From the NCBI GenBank assembly GCA_021828405.1, contig JAKARZ010000006.1, positions 4,860 to 68,859 of the forward strand: a stretch of 64,000 nucleotides of DNA. Direction: 5' to 3'. Below the pieces are notes generated by a model. The model made no database searches. It was not told where the DNA came from and was given only the letters and a program-made list of their open reading frames with translations. Origin of the DNA: Bacillota bacterium (lineage in GTDB: Bacteria; Bacillota_E; Sulfobacillia; Sulfobacillales; JAIMBI01). This document shows positions 54,536 to 63,899 of the stretch, piece after piece (positions within the stretch are counted from its first letter, which is position 1; the number at the start of each line of letters is the position of its first letter). The translations under genes were made by a program, and so were the position numbers.

Positions 54536-55025
54536 GTATCATTCACCTCCGACCCGGATCCGGGGGGATGCGACGAACTCGCGGACCGACCCGGCCAGCC
54601 CATCCCCGCGAGTGTACCATCCAGCCCGCCGCACCCCGCACCCGCCAGGGGCAGTCAGCGCCGCCGGGCATGGCGAGTCCTGCCGAGCACCTCCTGCATG
54701 GCGCCCACACCGTAGGGGTCCGGCGACTTGGGCGAAGCCCCCAGAAATTGCGCGGCGACCCGGCCGGCGCCATCTCGGAAGAGACTCAACCAGGCTTGGA
54801 TCTTGGCGCCATCCGGGATACTCTAATGCCAGTCACCGGTCAGATTATTCTCTTATCGGACGGTTCCTGGGTTGGACGGTCTCCGTTCCGAATCGAGGTC
54901 CCTGGATGAATGGCCGTCGGCATGCACCGCCCTTTACGCCCCATCGCTCGGCTGAAGGTACGCCTGCATCGCTGGGTTGGATACGGCCGTTCGCGTCTCA
55001 ATACAAGTAAGCGAGGAGGCTCCCA
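54536..55025. other. 490-base divergent intergenic region
   Basis: Separates lepB (minus) from the acyl-CoA synthetase gene (plus). No ORF with a ribosome binding site is seen. One promoter candidate (54796-54824) for the synthetase is listed separately; it would give a leader of about 195 bases, which holds no riboswitch I recognise. Confidence 0.45.
54796..54824 (+). promoter_or_regulatory. Candidate promoter of the acyl-CoA synthetase gene
   Basis: TTGGAT at 54796-54801, 17-base spacer, TACTCT at 54819-54824. The match is moderate. Transcription would start near 54831. Confidence 0.4.
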
Positions 55026-56987
55026 ATGTCCGAAGAAGCAGAAGCGTTGGCGCTCATAGCGCAGAGCTACCTGGTCCCGCCCCTCAATTCCCCCTCGGGA
55101 CGACTGCCGGTCGACACGCTCGACGGATTCCGCCAGCTGGCCCGCCAGTCCGAGAAGGATCCCGGCACCTATTGGGCGCAGGTGGCGCGGGAACTCACCT
55201 GGTTTGAGCCCTGGCAGCAAGATTTCGCAGGAGACTTCCCGGAGTTCCAGTTCTTTGTGGGCGGCCGGAGTAATGTGAGCGTGAATTGCATTGACCGCCA
55301 CCTCGCGGAACGGAAGGACCGGCCCGCCCTTGTGCACGTACTGGAAGAAGGCGGCGAGCGGGTGTGGACGTGGGGAGAATTCCACCACGCGACGGCGACC
55401 TTTGCGCAGGCACTCTATGACATGGGCGTGCGCACCGGGGACACCGTGGCCATCTACCTGCCCAATCTCCTGGAGACGTTTGCGGCCACCCACGCGTGTT
55501 ATCGGCTGGGCGCTGTGTATAACATCATCTTCTCCGGCTTCTCGGCCGACGCCCTCTATGAGCGGCTGGCCGACACAAAGCCCCGCGTGGTCGTGACCGC
55601 CAACGAAGCGGTGCGCCGGGGTCGACGGTTACCGCTCAAGCGCACCCTCGACCAGGCCGTGGCCAGAGTCGACAGCGTGGAACATGTGGTGGTGGTGCGG
55701 CGAACCGATGCAGAAGTCCCGATGACGCCGGGCCGTGATTTGTACTGGGATGACCTGCTGAAGGCCACGACGGGTCAGTTGGCTCCGGTCTCGCTCGAGG
55801 CCAATGACCCCGGCTTCATCATCGTCACCTCCGGCACGACGTCGAAGCCCAAAGGACTGGTCCACGCAGGAATGGGCTTTCTGACCGGGGCGTACCACAA
55901 TGTGAAATGGGCACTGGATCTGGGACCGGATGACGTATACTGGTGTACCGCCGACGTGGGCTGGCTGACGTTCCCGATCTTTGAGTTGGTGGGCGGCCTG
56001 CCGTTCGGTGCCACATACGTCTTTTACGATGGGGCGCTGGACTTTCCGGAACCCGACCGGTTTTACCGCATTGTCGCCGACCACCGAGTCACCAAGGTGT
56101 TCACGGCCCCCACAGCCCTTCGCATGCTCGCCCGCTATGGCCCCGAATGGTACGCCCCGCACGACCTGTCTTCACTTCGACTCATTTCGCTGGTGGGGGA
56201 GCCCCTGGACCAGACGACGTGGGAATGGGTGTCGCGGGACATGGGCCAGGGCCGGATTGAGATCAACAACACGTATGGGCAGAGCGAGACGGGCAGTGCG
56301 TGGACCTCGTCGGCGGTGGGAGTCACCCCGGCCAAGCCGGGCTCGTGTGGCATGGCGCTGCCGGGTCATGCGTTTGCCATCGTGGACGAAGAGGGACAGC
56401 CGCTGCCCACGGGCCACGTGGGACAGTTGGTCATCACCAAGCCGTTCCCGACCTTGGCGCGGACCATCTGGAAGGACCACGAGCGCTACCGGCGCGAGTA
56501 CTTTCGCCAATCTGGCCTGTACGGCTCGTACGACAGCGCCGTGCTGGACGGCGATGGCCACGTATGGGTTCTGGGGAGAATTGACGATGTCATCAACGTC
56601 GCCGCACACCGCCTCTCCACGATGGAGATGGAAAGTGCACTCCTGACCATGCCGGAAGTGGCCGAAGCGGCCGTCGTCGGCATCTCCGACTCAATTCGCG
56701 GACAGGTGCCGGTGGCGTTTCTCACCGTGCGAGCGGGAGCTCGCGTAGACGCGGACTTTGGCGATCGCGTCAAGGTCCACGTTGCGAATGCCATTGCCCC
56801 CATCGCTCGTCCGGCCCAGGTTTACGTCATCGATGCCATGCCGAAAACGCGGAGTGGGAAAATCGTCCGGCGACTCTTGCGCGAACTGGTCGTGTCCGGC
56901 ACCGCCACTGGCGACGTCACCGGACTGGAAGACCCCGACGTGCTGGAGCGCCTGCGAGCCCAGTTGGGAACCCCCCAGCAAAGCTAG
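55026..56987 (+). CDS. AMP-forming acyl-CoA synthetase (acetyl/propionyl-CoA synthetase-like)
   Basis: A 653-residue enzyme of the AcsA/PrpE group. It has the acetyl-CoA-synthetase-type N-terminal cap (WFEPWQQDF, NVSVNCIDRHL), the P-loop variant TSGTTSKPKGLVH, the adenylate-binding NNTYGQSETG, the hinge LGRIDDVINVAAHRLST and the catalytic lysine near the C-terminus in KTRSGKIVRRL. It activates a short-chain acid with ATP and CoA. The glycines of the P-loop STGKPKG are altered to TTSKPKG, which is unusual for true acetyl-CoA synthetase, so the substrate may be propionate or another short acid. GAGGAGG precedes ATG 55026. Confidence 0.92.
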   Translation: MSEEAEALALIAQSYLVPPLNSPSGRLPVDTLDGFRQLARQSEKDPGTYWAQVARELTWFEPWQQDFAGDFPEFQFFVGGRSNVSVNCIDRHLAERKDRPALVHVLEEGGERVWTWGEFHHATATFAQALYDMGVRTGDTVAIYLPNLLETFAATHACYRLGAVYNIIFSGFSADALYERLADTKPRVVVTANEAVRRGRRLPLKRTLDQAVARVDSVEHVVVVRRTDAEVPMTPGRDLYWDDLLKATTGQLAPVSLEANDPGFIIVTSGTTSKPKGLVHAGMGFLTGAYHNVKWALDLGPDDVYWCTADVGWLTFPIFELVGGLPFGATYVFYDGALDFPEPDRFYRIVADHRVTKVFTAPTALRMLARYGPEWYAPHDLSSLRLISLVGEPLDQTTWEWVSRDMGQGRIEINNTYGQSETGSAWTSSAVGVTPAKPGSCGMALPGHAFAIVDEEGQPLPTGHVGQLVITKPFPTLARTIWKDHERYRREYFRQSGLYGSYDSAVLDGDGHVWVLGRIDDVINVAAHRLSTMEMESALLTMPEVAEAAVVGISDSIRGQVPVAFLTVRAGARVDADFGDRVKVHVANAIAPIARPAQVYVIDAMPKTRSGKIVRRLLRELVVSGTATGDVTGLEDPDVLERLRAQLGTPQQS

Positions 56988-57038
56988 GGTTCCCGCAGGG
57001 AAGGCTTGATTCATATCAGGCAAGCACGCCGGCCCACA

Positions 57039-57079
57039 GCGGCCTCCGCCCACGGCGACCCGCCGCGGGCGGAGGCCGC
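57039..57079 (+). terminator. Large hairpin after the acyl-CoA synthetase gene
   Basis: Arms GCGGCCTCCGCCC (57039-57051) and GGGCGGAGGCCGC (57067-57079) enclose a second stem CGGCG-ACC-CGCCG. Followed by CTGTTGCCTTG, a poor U-tract. Likely transcription terminator or mRNA 3' stabiliser. Confidence 0.6.
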
Positions 57080-57089
57080 CTGTTGCCTT

Positions 57090-57132
57090 GCTCGCTGAGG
57101 CGCGGCCGCCGAGCGGCCGCGCCTCAGCGAGC
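57090..57132. terminator. Perfect 20-bp inverted repeat between converging genes
   Basis: Bases 57090-57109 and 57113-57132 are perfect reverse complements separated by CGA. It overlaps the last codons of the broken MFS gene on the minus strand (whose stop is at 57124). No U-tract on either side. Could act as a bidirectional terminator; its length and perfection are unusual. Confidence 0.55.
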
Positions 57133-58288
57133 TTGGCTCATCGCTCCGTTGCGGTACAGCCCGGGCAGCAGGGCGCCCGCCATCGCCATCCCCAAAGCCC
57201 CCAGTGCCTGCGCGGCCCGCGCGAAGCCGCCATGAAACATGAGGACGCGGCCCAGGTCCTGATTGCTGACGGCGGATTGAAAGTGCGTCTCCCACTCCAC
57301 CATGAACACCGAATCGGCCAACCCTGGACGACCTGCGTCATGAGGGCCCATGCCAGCACCGGCACCACCGCGATGAGCCCGGTGGCCAGGCAGAAGAGCA
57401 ACACCAGTGGCCAGCGCACCCGGCGAAGAAAGCGCCAGCGGGGCTGGTTGACCCCGGCCGCGCCGACGATGACCCCCAGGGAGAGCGAGGCTTCCAAAAA
57501 GCTACACCCCGGGTGGTTCCATGAAGAACCGAGCGAACCAGCGGGACGGACAAGACGATGAAAGCCGCGTCCGTCACCTGCACCACCACCGCCAGCAGCG
57601 CCAGTGGCCGCAGGACGGCACTCCGCCACATCACCCGACCTCCATGCCACATCGCGGCAACGTATGACGCTGCCGGCCCGGGGGAGGGCCGAGGCAGCGC
57701 CGACAGTGTCGCCATCACGAAAGCGGCGGCCAAAAAGGTTGCGGCGTCGATGCCAAGCCCGGTGAGCGGCCCGAAGGCGGCGATGGTCACGCCGGCTACG
57801 GCCGGGCCCAGGAGGTACATCGCTTCCATGACGCCCTCGAGGCGGGCGTTGGCGGCGAACAGCCGCTCTGCCGGAACCACCTGGGGAATCATGGCTCGAA
57901 CGGTGGGGCTGTACGGCAGCCCCAACACACCCAGCCCCACAAACACCGGATACAGCTCCTACGTGGAAAACCGGTGCACGGCCGCCAGGGCGACCGGCGC
58001 CGCCACCACCGCCGCCCGGACCAAGTTGAGCCCCACGGTCAGCGCGCGTCGGTCCAGGCGGTCCACCAGGGGCGCGGTCACCGTTTGCAGCGCCCCCGCC
58101 ACCATCATGTAGCTGCCCCAAAGGATGCCCAGCGGCAGGACGGATCCCGTGGCGCTGTAAATGAGCCAGGAAATACCGATGGTAAAAAACCCATCGCCAA
58201 AGCGGTTGATCGCTTGGGCCAGCACAATGCGGGTAAAAGGCCTCAGAATTCCGCTTGGATGAGACGGGGGCGAACGGACTTCAGTCAT
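57124..58288 (-). pseudogene. MFS-family transporter, disrupted
   Basis: Joined across lesions this is a 12-helix major-facilitator protein resembling the EntS/macrolide-efflux (MFS_3) type: ILRPFTRIVLAQAINRFGDG, SWLIYSATGSVLPLGI, then an in-frame TAG at 57959-57961 (after AAVHRFST), continuing ELYPVFVGLGVLGLPYSPTV and MEAMYLLGPAVAGV. A frameshift near 57500 moves to EASLSLGVIVGAAGVNQP and LVLLFCLATGLIAVVPVLAW; a second near 57320 moves to WETHFQSAVSNQDLGRVLMF and ends at 57124. One nonsense codon plus two frameshifts make function unlikely. Confidence 0.85.
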
Positions 58289-58486
58289 GCGGCTTGCTCC
58301 TCGACGTCGAAATGGAAAATGCGATAGCGCGTGGCCGGCAACTTTCTATCATGGCCGCATCCAGACCGCTGTCGCGGGGATGAGCCCAGGGGGCGCCTGC
58401 TGAGGGCGCGAGCAGGCCCTCGCCAAGCGCGGGCCCATCGTCGGCCCCGGCGCCCGGGATGTCGCTCCTTTCCGGCCCAAGCAAGC

Positions 58487-59035
58487 TCACGCCCGCGGGT
58501 GAAAGGTTTGGGCGGCATGCGCCACGACTTGAATGCCCGTCGCGAGGTGGCTCGAGGCATATTGAAACAGCGCCAAGTTGGCCACGTGCCCGTTAAGAAA
58601 GGCAATTAGAAGATAGTCCTCGCTTTTCACCGTCCACGATTCCTCCAGGCGGGTCCAGCCGTGGATGGTGGCTTCCGCAAACGCCGCCAGGTGGTTCCGG
58701 GTGGGTGCGCCCAGTTGCGTTTGGTGCGCCACAAACGATGCGGCGTGCACCCATATGGCGGTCCTGGTCCCCCAGGCTTCGACCTGCAGGTGGTCGTGCG
58801 TCGACGTCCAGCGCGTGCGGCCGTCCACGGCGGCGGCCGCGCGCCAGGTGCGGGGCAGCTGAAACCCAAAGCCCCAGCCCGGGACAGATACCCCGTGACT
58901 GGCAATCTGCTTGGCGTGAATGACAGGCGGCGATTTGTGCGGCGGGGCCCCAAACAGCCCACATCCACCCGCCAGAACGGCTCCGGCGGCGGCCAACCCG
59001 GCCCACAGAAGGCGCATCCGCCGCTCCATCTTCAT
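58487..59035 (-). CDS. Predicted lipoprotein, unknown function
   Basis: A small exported protein of about 182 residues. The signal peptide RRMRLLWAGLAAAGAVLAGGC ends in a lipobox LAGGC, so it should be anchored to the membrane by the cysteine. The mature part (GFGFQLPRTWRAAAAV, EAWGTRTAIWVHAASF) has a beta-rich pattern seen in PsbP/DUF-type extracytoplasmic proteins, but I assign no family. I prefer the ATG at 59035 with GGGGGTCGG upstream; 59065 is another. A TACAAT hexamer about 30 bases upstream may be its -10. Confidence 0.7.
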   Translation of the reverse strand: MKMERRMRLLWAGLAAAGAVLAGGCGLFGAPPHKSPPVIHAKQIASHGVSVPGWGFGFQLPRTWRAAAAVDGRTRWTSTHDHLQVEAWGTRTAIWVHAASFVAHQTQLGAPTRNHLAAFAEATIHGWTRLEESWTVKSEDYLLIAFLNGHVANLALFQYASSHLATGIQVVAHAAQTFHPRA

Positions 59036-59065
59036 CACCACGGCGCGCCGACCCCCTTTCGACAT

Positions 59066-59658
59066 CTGTGCGCCTATTGTACCGGTTCAACGCGGCCCAC
59101 ACCTTAACGTCGCGGGGGTGGCCGCCCAGGGACGGACGCTCAATAGAGAGCGTCCCTTACCGCGCGGGGCGGACACAGCCCGTCGGGCAGCTCTCCCGTG
59201 CGAGCCCGTCGGGGGAGAGGCGAGACTCTTTCTCCAAGACACGGACTGGCTCGGCGGGCCGCACGCCGCCTCAATGGTGGGGATCGGCACGTTCGCCCAG
59301 CGAGCACCACACTCCATGCAGTTCAACGTGGATCCTCCGGTCCGTCGACCGACGCCCCGACGCGGCCCCCCGAGCCGGGCGTCGGGTGATATCATGGTCC
59401 CGCCACCGGCCGCAGGGAGGCGGCGCCCATGCCGAGGACCGGAGATACCCTGTCTGGCGCGGCCCATGCGGGTTGGCCCGCGCCGTTGCCTTGGGAGCCT
59501 CATCGCCGGGCCAACGATCTGGCCGCCCGCAAGATCGATCCGGCTCGATGGCAAGCACGCACGGGTGTGCGGTGGGCGAGTGGGCTTACACGGGGTTTGG
59601 GGTGGCGGCGACCCACCCCCAACCCGCTCGACCGGCGATAGACCCCAGGAGGTGGACC
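59066..59658. other. 590-base divergent intergenic region with one hairpin
   Basis: Lies between the lipoprotein gene (minus) and the dehydratase gene (plus). No supported gene. A hairpin at about 59127-59158 (ACGCTC-AATAGA-GAGCGT inside AGGGACG/CGTCCCT-like arms) is the only clear structure. No T-box or other leader element for amino-acid genes was recognised. Confidence 0.4.
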
Positions 59659-60648
59659 ATGCCCGCTGACAGTGAGTCCCGACCGACGTTCGCCGATGTG
59701 CTGGCAGCGCGCCGCCGCATCCGCCCCTATCTGGCGCCGACTCCACTCATCCGGGCCGACAGTCTGAGTGAGGTCTTGGGTTTTGAGGTCCTGCTGAAGC
59801 TGGAGGTGCTCCTCCCGATTCGGGCATTCAAAGTGCGCGGCGGCGTGAACCTGGCCGCTGCCGAGCGGGCGGCCGGTAGCCTGCCGCCGGAAGGGATGGT
59901 GGCAGCCTCCACAGGCAATCATGGGCAATCCGTGGCTTATGCGGGTCGCCTGTTCCGCGTGCCGGTGCGGGTGTTTGTCCCCGAAGCTGCCAACGACGTG
60001 AAAACCCGTGCCATGGAGCGCCTAGGGGCGGCTGTGGTGCGGACCGGGCGCGACTTCGATGCCGCTCGCGAGGCGGCCGAAGCATATGCGGCCGCGCATG
60101 GCGCCCGCTACGTGCACTCGATGAATGAGCCTCTGCTCATTGCCGGGGTAGGAACCCTTTACCTGGAAGCTCTGGAGGAGGCTCCGGATGCCGATGTGAT
60201 TTTCGTCCCGATGGGGGGAGGGTCCGGCGCGGCGGCGGCAGGCTTGGTGGCCAAGACCGCCGCTCCTGCGGTGCGGGTTGTCGGCGTGCAGGCTGAAGGC
60301 GCGCCGGCCCTACACAACGCGTATCACACGGGGCGCCTGGAAGAAACCCCACAGGTGAACACCCAGGCGGAGGGGCTGGCCACACGGGTGGCGTTTTCCC
60401 TGCCGCTCGCCATGATTCGCGACACCCTGGACGACGTGGTGCTGGTGAGCGACAGCGAGCTGTATGCCGCTCAGCGCCTGCTGTTGCGCCACGTGCGGGT
60501 CCTGCCGGAAATGGCCGGCGCCGCCGGGCTGGCCGCCGCCCTCCGCGCCCGCGAAGACCTTCGGGGCTGCCGCGTCATCCTGCCCCTGACGGGCGCCAAC
60601 GGATCCGACGGCGAGCTGCGTCGCGTGCTTTCCGAAGGATGGGACTGA
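59659..60648 (+). CDS. PLP-dependent threonine/serine dehydratase-like enzyme
   Basis: A 329-residue fold-type II PLP enzyme. The PLP lysine lies in IRAFKVRGGVNLAAA, the substrate loop is ASTGNHGQSVAYAG and the phosphate-binding glycine loop is PMGGGSGAAAAGL. There is no C-terminal regulatory (ACT-like) domain, so it is the short catabolic or racemase-like type. Threonine or serine deamination to a 2-oxoacid is likely; a hydroxyectoine/ureidosuccinate-type lyase cannot be excluded. AGGAGG precedes ATG 59659. Confidence 0.88.
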   Translation: MPADSESRPTFADVLAARRRIRPYLAPTPLIRADSLSEVLGFEVLLKLEVLLPIRAFKVRGGVNLAAAERAAGSLPPEGMVAASTGNHGQSVAYAGRLFRVPVRVFVPEAANDVKTRAMERLGAAVVRTGRDFDAAREAAEAYAAAHGARYVHSMNEPLLIAGVGTLYLEALEEAPDADVIFVPMGGGSGAAAAGLVAKTAAPAVRVVGVQAEGAPALHNAYHTGRLEETPQVNTQAEGLATRVAFSLPLAMIRDTLDDVVLVSDSELYAAQRLLLRHVRVLPEMAGAAGLAAALRAREDLRGCRVILPLTGANGSDGELRRVLSEGWD

Positions 60649-60672
60649 GGAGCGGGGGCCGACAGCCCGGAC

Positions 60673-62904
60673 TCATGCAGGCCCTCGGCCTGTGCCCGCC
60701 GTCTTGGGAGCTTGGGGCCGGCGGGGGCGCGGCGGGTACCTTGCCGCGCGCCGCCGCCGCGTGGGTGCGGTACGCATGGGCCCCTCCGGCGCCGGAGGCT
60801 CCGCCGGCCGGCCCGGAGGCGCCTGGCTGCCAAAGACAAACGTGACGCGCCCGCCCTCCAGTGTCAGCCGGGCGCTGAACGGCTGGCCGGCCCGGTTCTT
60901 GAATCCCTTTAGCATCCCGGTGGTTTTGCCCGCCAGGAGAGTAGCCACCTGCCGGTCGGTCAATCGCTTCTTCGCCACCGTGCGCCAAATGGTAAACGAG
61001 CAGCCGGACTTCCAGCGCGAGCAGCCCCAGCCTTTCGGGGTGGCCACCACTTGGCCCTCACGGCAGAGGGGGCAAGTCCCGAGGACCGCCGAGGCGTCGC
61101 TGGCCCCGGCGGCCCCGGCCACCACCTTGGCGGCCTGCTCCCGCACGGCCGCCACCACCTCCGCCGTGTACGCCCGAATGGACTGCACGAACGCGGCCGC
61201 ATCGCCAGTGCCGCCCGCAATGGCTTCCAGCTGCACTTCCCAGTCTCCGGTGAGATCCGGGCTTTGAAGGGCGGACGGCGCCACCTGCAGGAGAGCTCGG
61301 CCCTTGGCTGTGCTCACGAGCGCTTTCTTCTCCCGCACGGCGTATTCCCGGGCCACGAGCGTGTCCAGGATGCCCGCCCGCGTCGCCGGCGTGCCCAAGT
61401 TGTGCTTCTCCATGAGGGCCAGGAGCGTTGCATCGGTCAGGTGCGCTGGCGGCTTCGTGGTTTTCTCCAAAACGTCTAAGCCGCTCACCTCCACGGCCTG
61501 GCCGGTGGAAAGTCCCGGGGGGATCCGCTCGCGCGCTTCCGACTCGGCATCCGGACCCTGGGCCGAGGGCAGGCGCCCCGTTGCCACGCGCCAGCCCGGC
61601 ACCACCACCACGGAGCCCTGGGTGCGAAAGGTTTCGCCCGCCGCCTCGGTCCACACCGTGGTCCGCTCGTCGGTGCCTGGGGGCAGCAGCGCCGCGAAGG
61701 TCCGGCGCACAATGAGATCCCACACTTTCAGGTCTCGCGCGGCCAGGGAGGGACCCGGCCGCACCCCGGTCGGCACAATGGCCGGATGGCCCGCCTTCTG
61801 CACCTCGTCTTCGCTAGTGATGCGCGCCAGCGGCAGAGGAGACGGGAGTGCCGACAGCATTTCGCCGTAGAGCGCGCCCAGGCTCGCCAACCGCTGGCCC
61901 ATGGACGCCGCCTCCGTCGCCGACACGGCCCGAGCCTCGGTGCGCGGATAGCTCGAGAGGCTCGCCTCGTACAGGCGCTGCGCGGCACTGAGCGTGTCCT
62001 GCGCGGTCATGCCGAACCGCCGGTTCGCGTCCTTCTGCAGGTCGGCCAAATTGTAAAGCCTGGGGGGGTGCACGGTCACCCGTTTGGACTCGCGGCGGCT
62101 CACCACGCCCGGCGTGCCGGGCGCAACCTGCCGCATGATGCGCTCGGCCGCTGCCCGATCCGCCATACGGTCAGCAGGCTCGGCTCGGCCAACCTCTATC
62201 CATAGTCCGCGGTACGCATCGTGGTCTGCCGTGGCGAACGTCGCCTCCACCTGCCAGTACGGCACCGCGCGGAAGTTTTCAATCTCGCGGTGCCGGTCCG
62301 CAATCAGGCGGAGCGTCGGGGTTTGCACGCGGCCCACCGAGAGGGCGCCCTGCCCGCGCTGCCCATGGCGCAGCGTGATCGCCCGCGTCGCATTGAGTCC
62401 CACCAGCCAATCCGCCTCAGCACGAGCCTCGGCCGCCTGACCCAAGAGGTCATAGGCCGACGCCGGCTGCAAGCGGGAGAAAGCCGTCCGAATGGCGGAC
62501 GGCGTCGCTTCGGAGAGCCACAGGCGCAGAGTGGGCTGTCGAGCCGTCAGATGGCGCAGGAGCCAACGAGCGATGAGCTCTCCCTCCCGATCCGCGTCCG
62601 TGGCTACCACAATGCTGTCGACGTCCGCCCGCTTCACCAGCCGGGCCAGCACCTGGAGCTGGTCGTGTCCGGCGGGGACTGGCACCAGGCGAAACGCCTC
62701 GGGCAGCATAGGCAGGCCCGACCAGCTCCATTTGCGCCACTCCGGCTGATACGCGGCGGGCTCCGCCAGGCTCACCAGATGGCCTCGGGCCCAGGACACC
62801 AAATCGTTCCCCACCACGAGAAAGCCTTCCTGCCGCGTGGGGCGCCCCAGCACCGCCGCAATGGCCCGTGCCACGCTGGGCTTTTCCGCGATGATGAGCC
62901 GCAA
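60673..62904 (-). CDS. topB: DNA topoisomerase III (type IA)
   Basis: A 743-residue type IA topoisomerase that relaxes or decatenates single-stranded DNA. The Toprim domain has IIAEKPSVARAIA and ATDADREGELIARW; the catalytic tyrosine is in SLSSYPRTEARAV, where the usual Asp after Arg-Thr is Glu. A C-terminal cysteine cluster (CPLCREGQVV, GCSRWKSGC) forms one zinc-ribbon-like repeat, and the very C-terminus is a basic Pro/Arg tail. It starts at TTG 62904 behind AAGGGGG. Family members of Bacillota (TopB) are of this length; plasmid-type copies are similar, but nothing else here suggests a plasmid. Confidence 0.92.
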   Translation of the reverse strand: MRLIIAEKPSVARAIAAVLGRPTRQEGFLVVGNDLVSWARGHLVSLAEPAAYQPEWRKWSWSGLPMLPEAFRLVPVPAGHDQLQVLARLVKRADVDSIVVATDADREGELIARWLLRHLTARQPTLRLWLSEATPSAIRTAFSRLQPASAYDLLGQAAEARAEADWLVGLNATRAITLRHGQRGQGALSVGRVQTPTLRLIADRHREIENFRAVPYWQVEATFATADHDAYRGLWIEVGRAEPADRMADRAAAERIMRQVAPGTPGVVSRRESKRVTVHPPRLYNLADLQKDANRRFGMTAQDTLSAAQRLYEASLSSYPRTEARAVSATEAASMGQRLASLGALYGEMLSALPSPLPLARITSEDEVQKAGHPAIVPTGVRPGPSLAARDLKVWDLIVRRTFAALLPPGTDERTTVWTEAAGETFRTQGSVVVVPGWRVATGRLPSAQGPDAESEARERIPPGLSTGQAVEVSGLDVLEKTTKPPAHLTDATLLALMEKHNLGTPATRAGILDTLVAREYAVREKKALVSTAKGRALLQVAPSALQSPDLTGDWEVQLEAIAGGTGDAAAFVQSIRAYTAEVVAAVREQAAKVVAGAAGASDASAVLGTCPLCREGQVVATPKGWGCSRWKSGCSFTIWRTVAKKRLTDRQVATLLAGKTTGMLKGFKNRAGQPFSARLTLEGGRVTFVFGSQAPPGRPAEPPAPEGPMRTAPTRRRRAARYPPRPRRPQAPKTAGTGRGPA

Positions 62905-63464
62905 GCACCCGCCCCCTTGCTCTGAGCCTACCGGACCGGCTTTCTGCCGTCACCCATCCGGCGTTCGCGCCACGGTCCAGGGCACGTCACCCAATCCTAC
63001 CGCGAGCTCCCCCGCCGGGAATCGCGCAGGCGCTCCTTACGACCCGCCCAGGGAAGCGCGGCGCCGGCGGGGGATGAGCCTCGCAGGTGCGTGCCAGTTT
63101 CTGTGAAGGCCAGGGTCGATCCGGGGGCCGCCCCGCTTCCTCCGCCCGCATGCCGCGCCGAGACGAGGACTTGGCTCAACGACGGCCGGCCAACCCGACA
63201 TCGCCCCGCGCACGGCCCGCGCTGACCATTCGAGGAAAAACCCGAAGGGGGCCGACCCCCTGGCCGGAGTCTGCGGTCGCGGCGGCGGATGTCACCCTCG
63301 TCTGGACGCTGAGCCTTGCCGTCCGCCACCCGGTCCTGTCCGCCGCGGCGAGCGGGCGCCCGGGTCGCGACTGGGTCGGATCCCTCCTCGCCAGGCGTCC
63401 GGCGCGCATCCGTCCGGGACGCGCTGTCCGACGTCGGCGTGTGCGCCGGGAACGCCTCGGGTCC
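62905..63464. other. 560-base stretch without a supported gene
   Basis: GC-rich sequence between topB and the cupin gene. Several long frames are open on both strands, but none has a ribosome binding site or a recognisable motif. I see no terminator with a U-tract and no repeat. Confidence 0.4.
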
Positions 63465-63899
63465 TTAGGTCCACCGCACGTCGCGCGATCCCCGGATGCC
63501 GTCCTGCACGGAGGCGGGCGACAGCGCGAGGAAACCGCCGGCGCCCTCGGGCGCGGTCCTGCCGGCCAAGCTGTCGGCATTGGCCTGCACAATCACGCAC
63601 AAAAGGTCGCCAGTCCCCGTGTTCCGCCAGGCCCGGATCCCACCGGGGGATACCCGGACGGCGGTGTCGGCATGCACCGGCAAGATGTCACCGTCCACCT
63701 GAAACTCCCCCTCACCGCCGAGGAACAGATACAGCTCCTCATGCTCGCGGTGGTCGTGGAGAAACGGCATGCACCAACCTGGAGGCACGCGATTCAAGGA
63801 CACCTCCATGCCGGTAAAGCCAAGCGACTGCCCATTGACCTCCTCCCCACGGCTCAAGCCGGGGGATTCCCCTGAGCCGTGGCGCGGTTCCTGCGTCAT
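63465..63899 (-). CDS. Cupin-domain protein with an altered N-terminus
   Basis: A 144-residue single-domain cupin. The metal-binding motif 1 is PFLHDHREHEELYLFLGGEG, with histidines and the glutamate; motif 2 is RVSPGGIRAWRN, where the usual final His is replaced by Arg. Typical relatives start just before QSLGFTGMEVSLN. Here the frame runs on upstream through the sequence of an IS605-like end (RHGSGESPGLSRGEE) to ATG 63899, which overlaps the stop of another ORF (ATGA). So the original start is probably lost, and the present protein has a foreign N-terminal extension of about 20 residues or is not made. GGGGAGGAGG within the extension is now out of register with any in-frame start before Met31. 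Confidence 0.75.
   Translation of the reverse strand: MTQEPRHGSGESPGLSRGEEVNGQSLGFTGMEVSLNRVPPGWCMPFLHDHREHEELYLFLGGEGEFQVDGDILPVHADTAVRVSPGGIRAWRNTGTGDLLCVIVQANADSLAGRTAPEGAGGFLALSPASVQDGIRGSRDVRWT
63847..63882. mobile_element. IS200/IS605-like end hairpin
   Basis: Arms CCACGGCTCA (63847-63856) and TGAGCCGTGG (63873-63882) with an inner GGGG/CCCC stem. The sequence read on the minus strand (AATCCCCCGGCTTGAGCCGT followed by GGGGAGGAGG) resembles the subterminal hairpin at the right end of many TnpB-bearing IS605-type elements. No tnpB is visible within the remaining 100 bases. Confidence 0.5.

Noticed and set aside
57959..57961. In-frame TAG in the MFS gene as a recoded (pyrrolysine or readthrough) codon
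   Set aside because: The same gene also has two frameshifts, so simple inactivation is more economical.
59066..59658. Extended N-terminus of the dehydratase (frame open from 59068)
   Set aside because: AGGAGG and ATG at 59659 give the family's normal N-terminus; the upstream frame is Arg/Pro-rich without homology.
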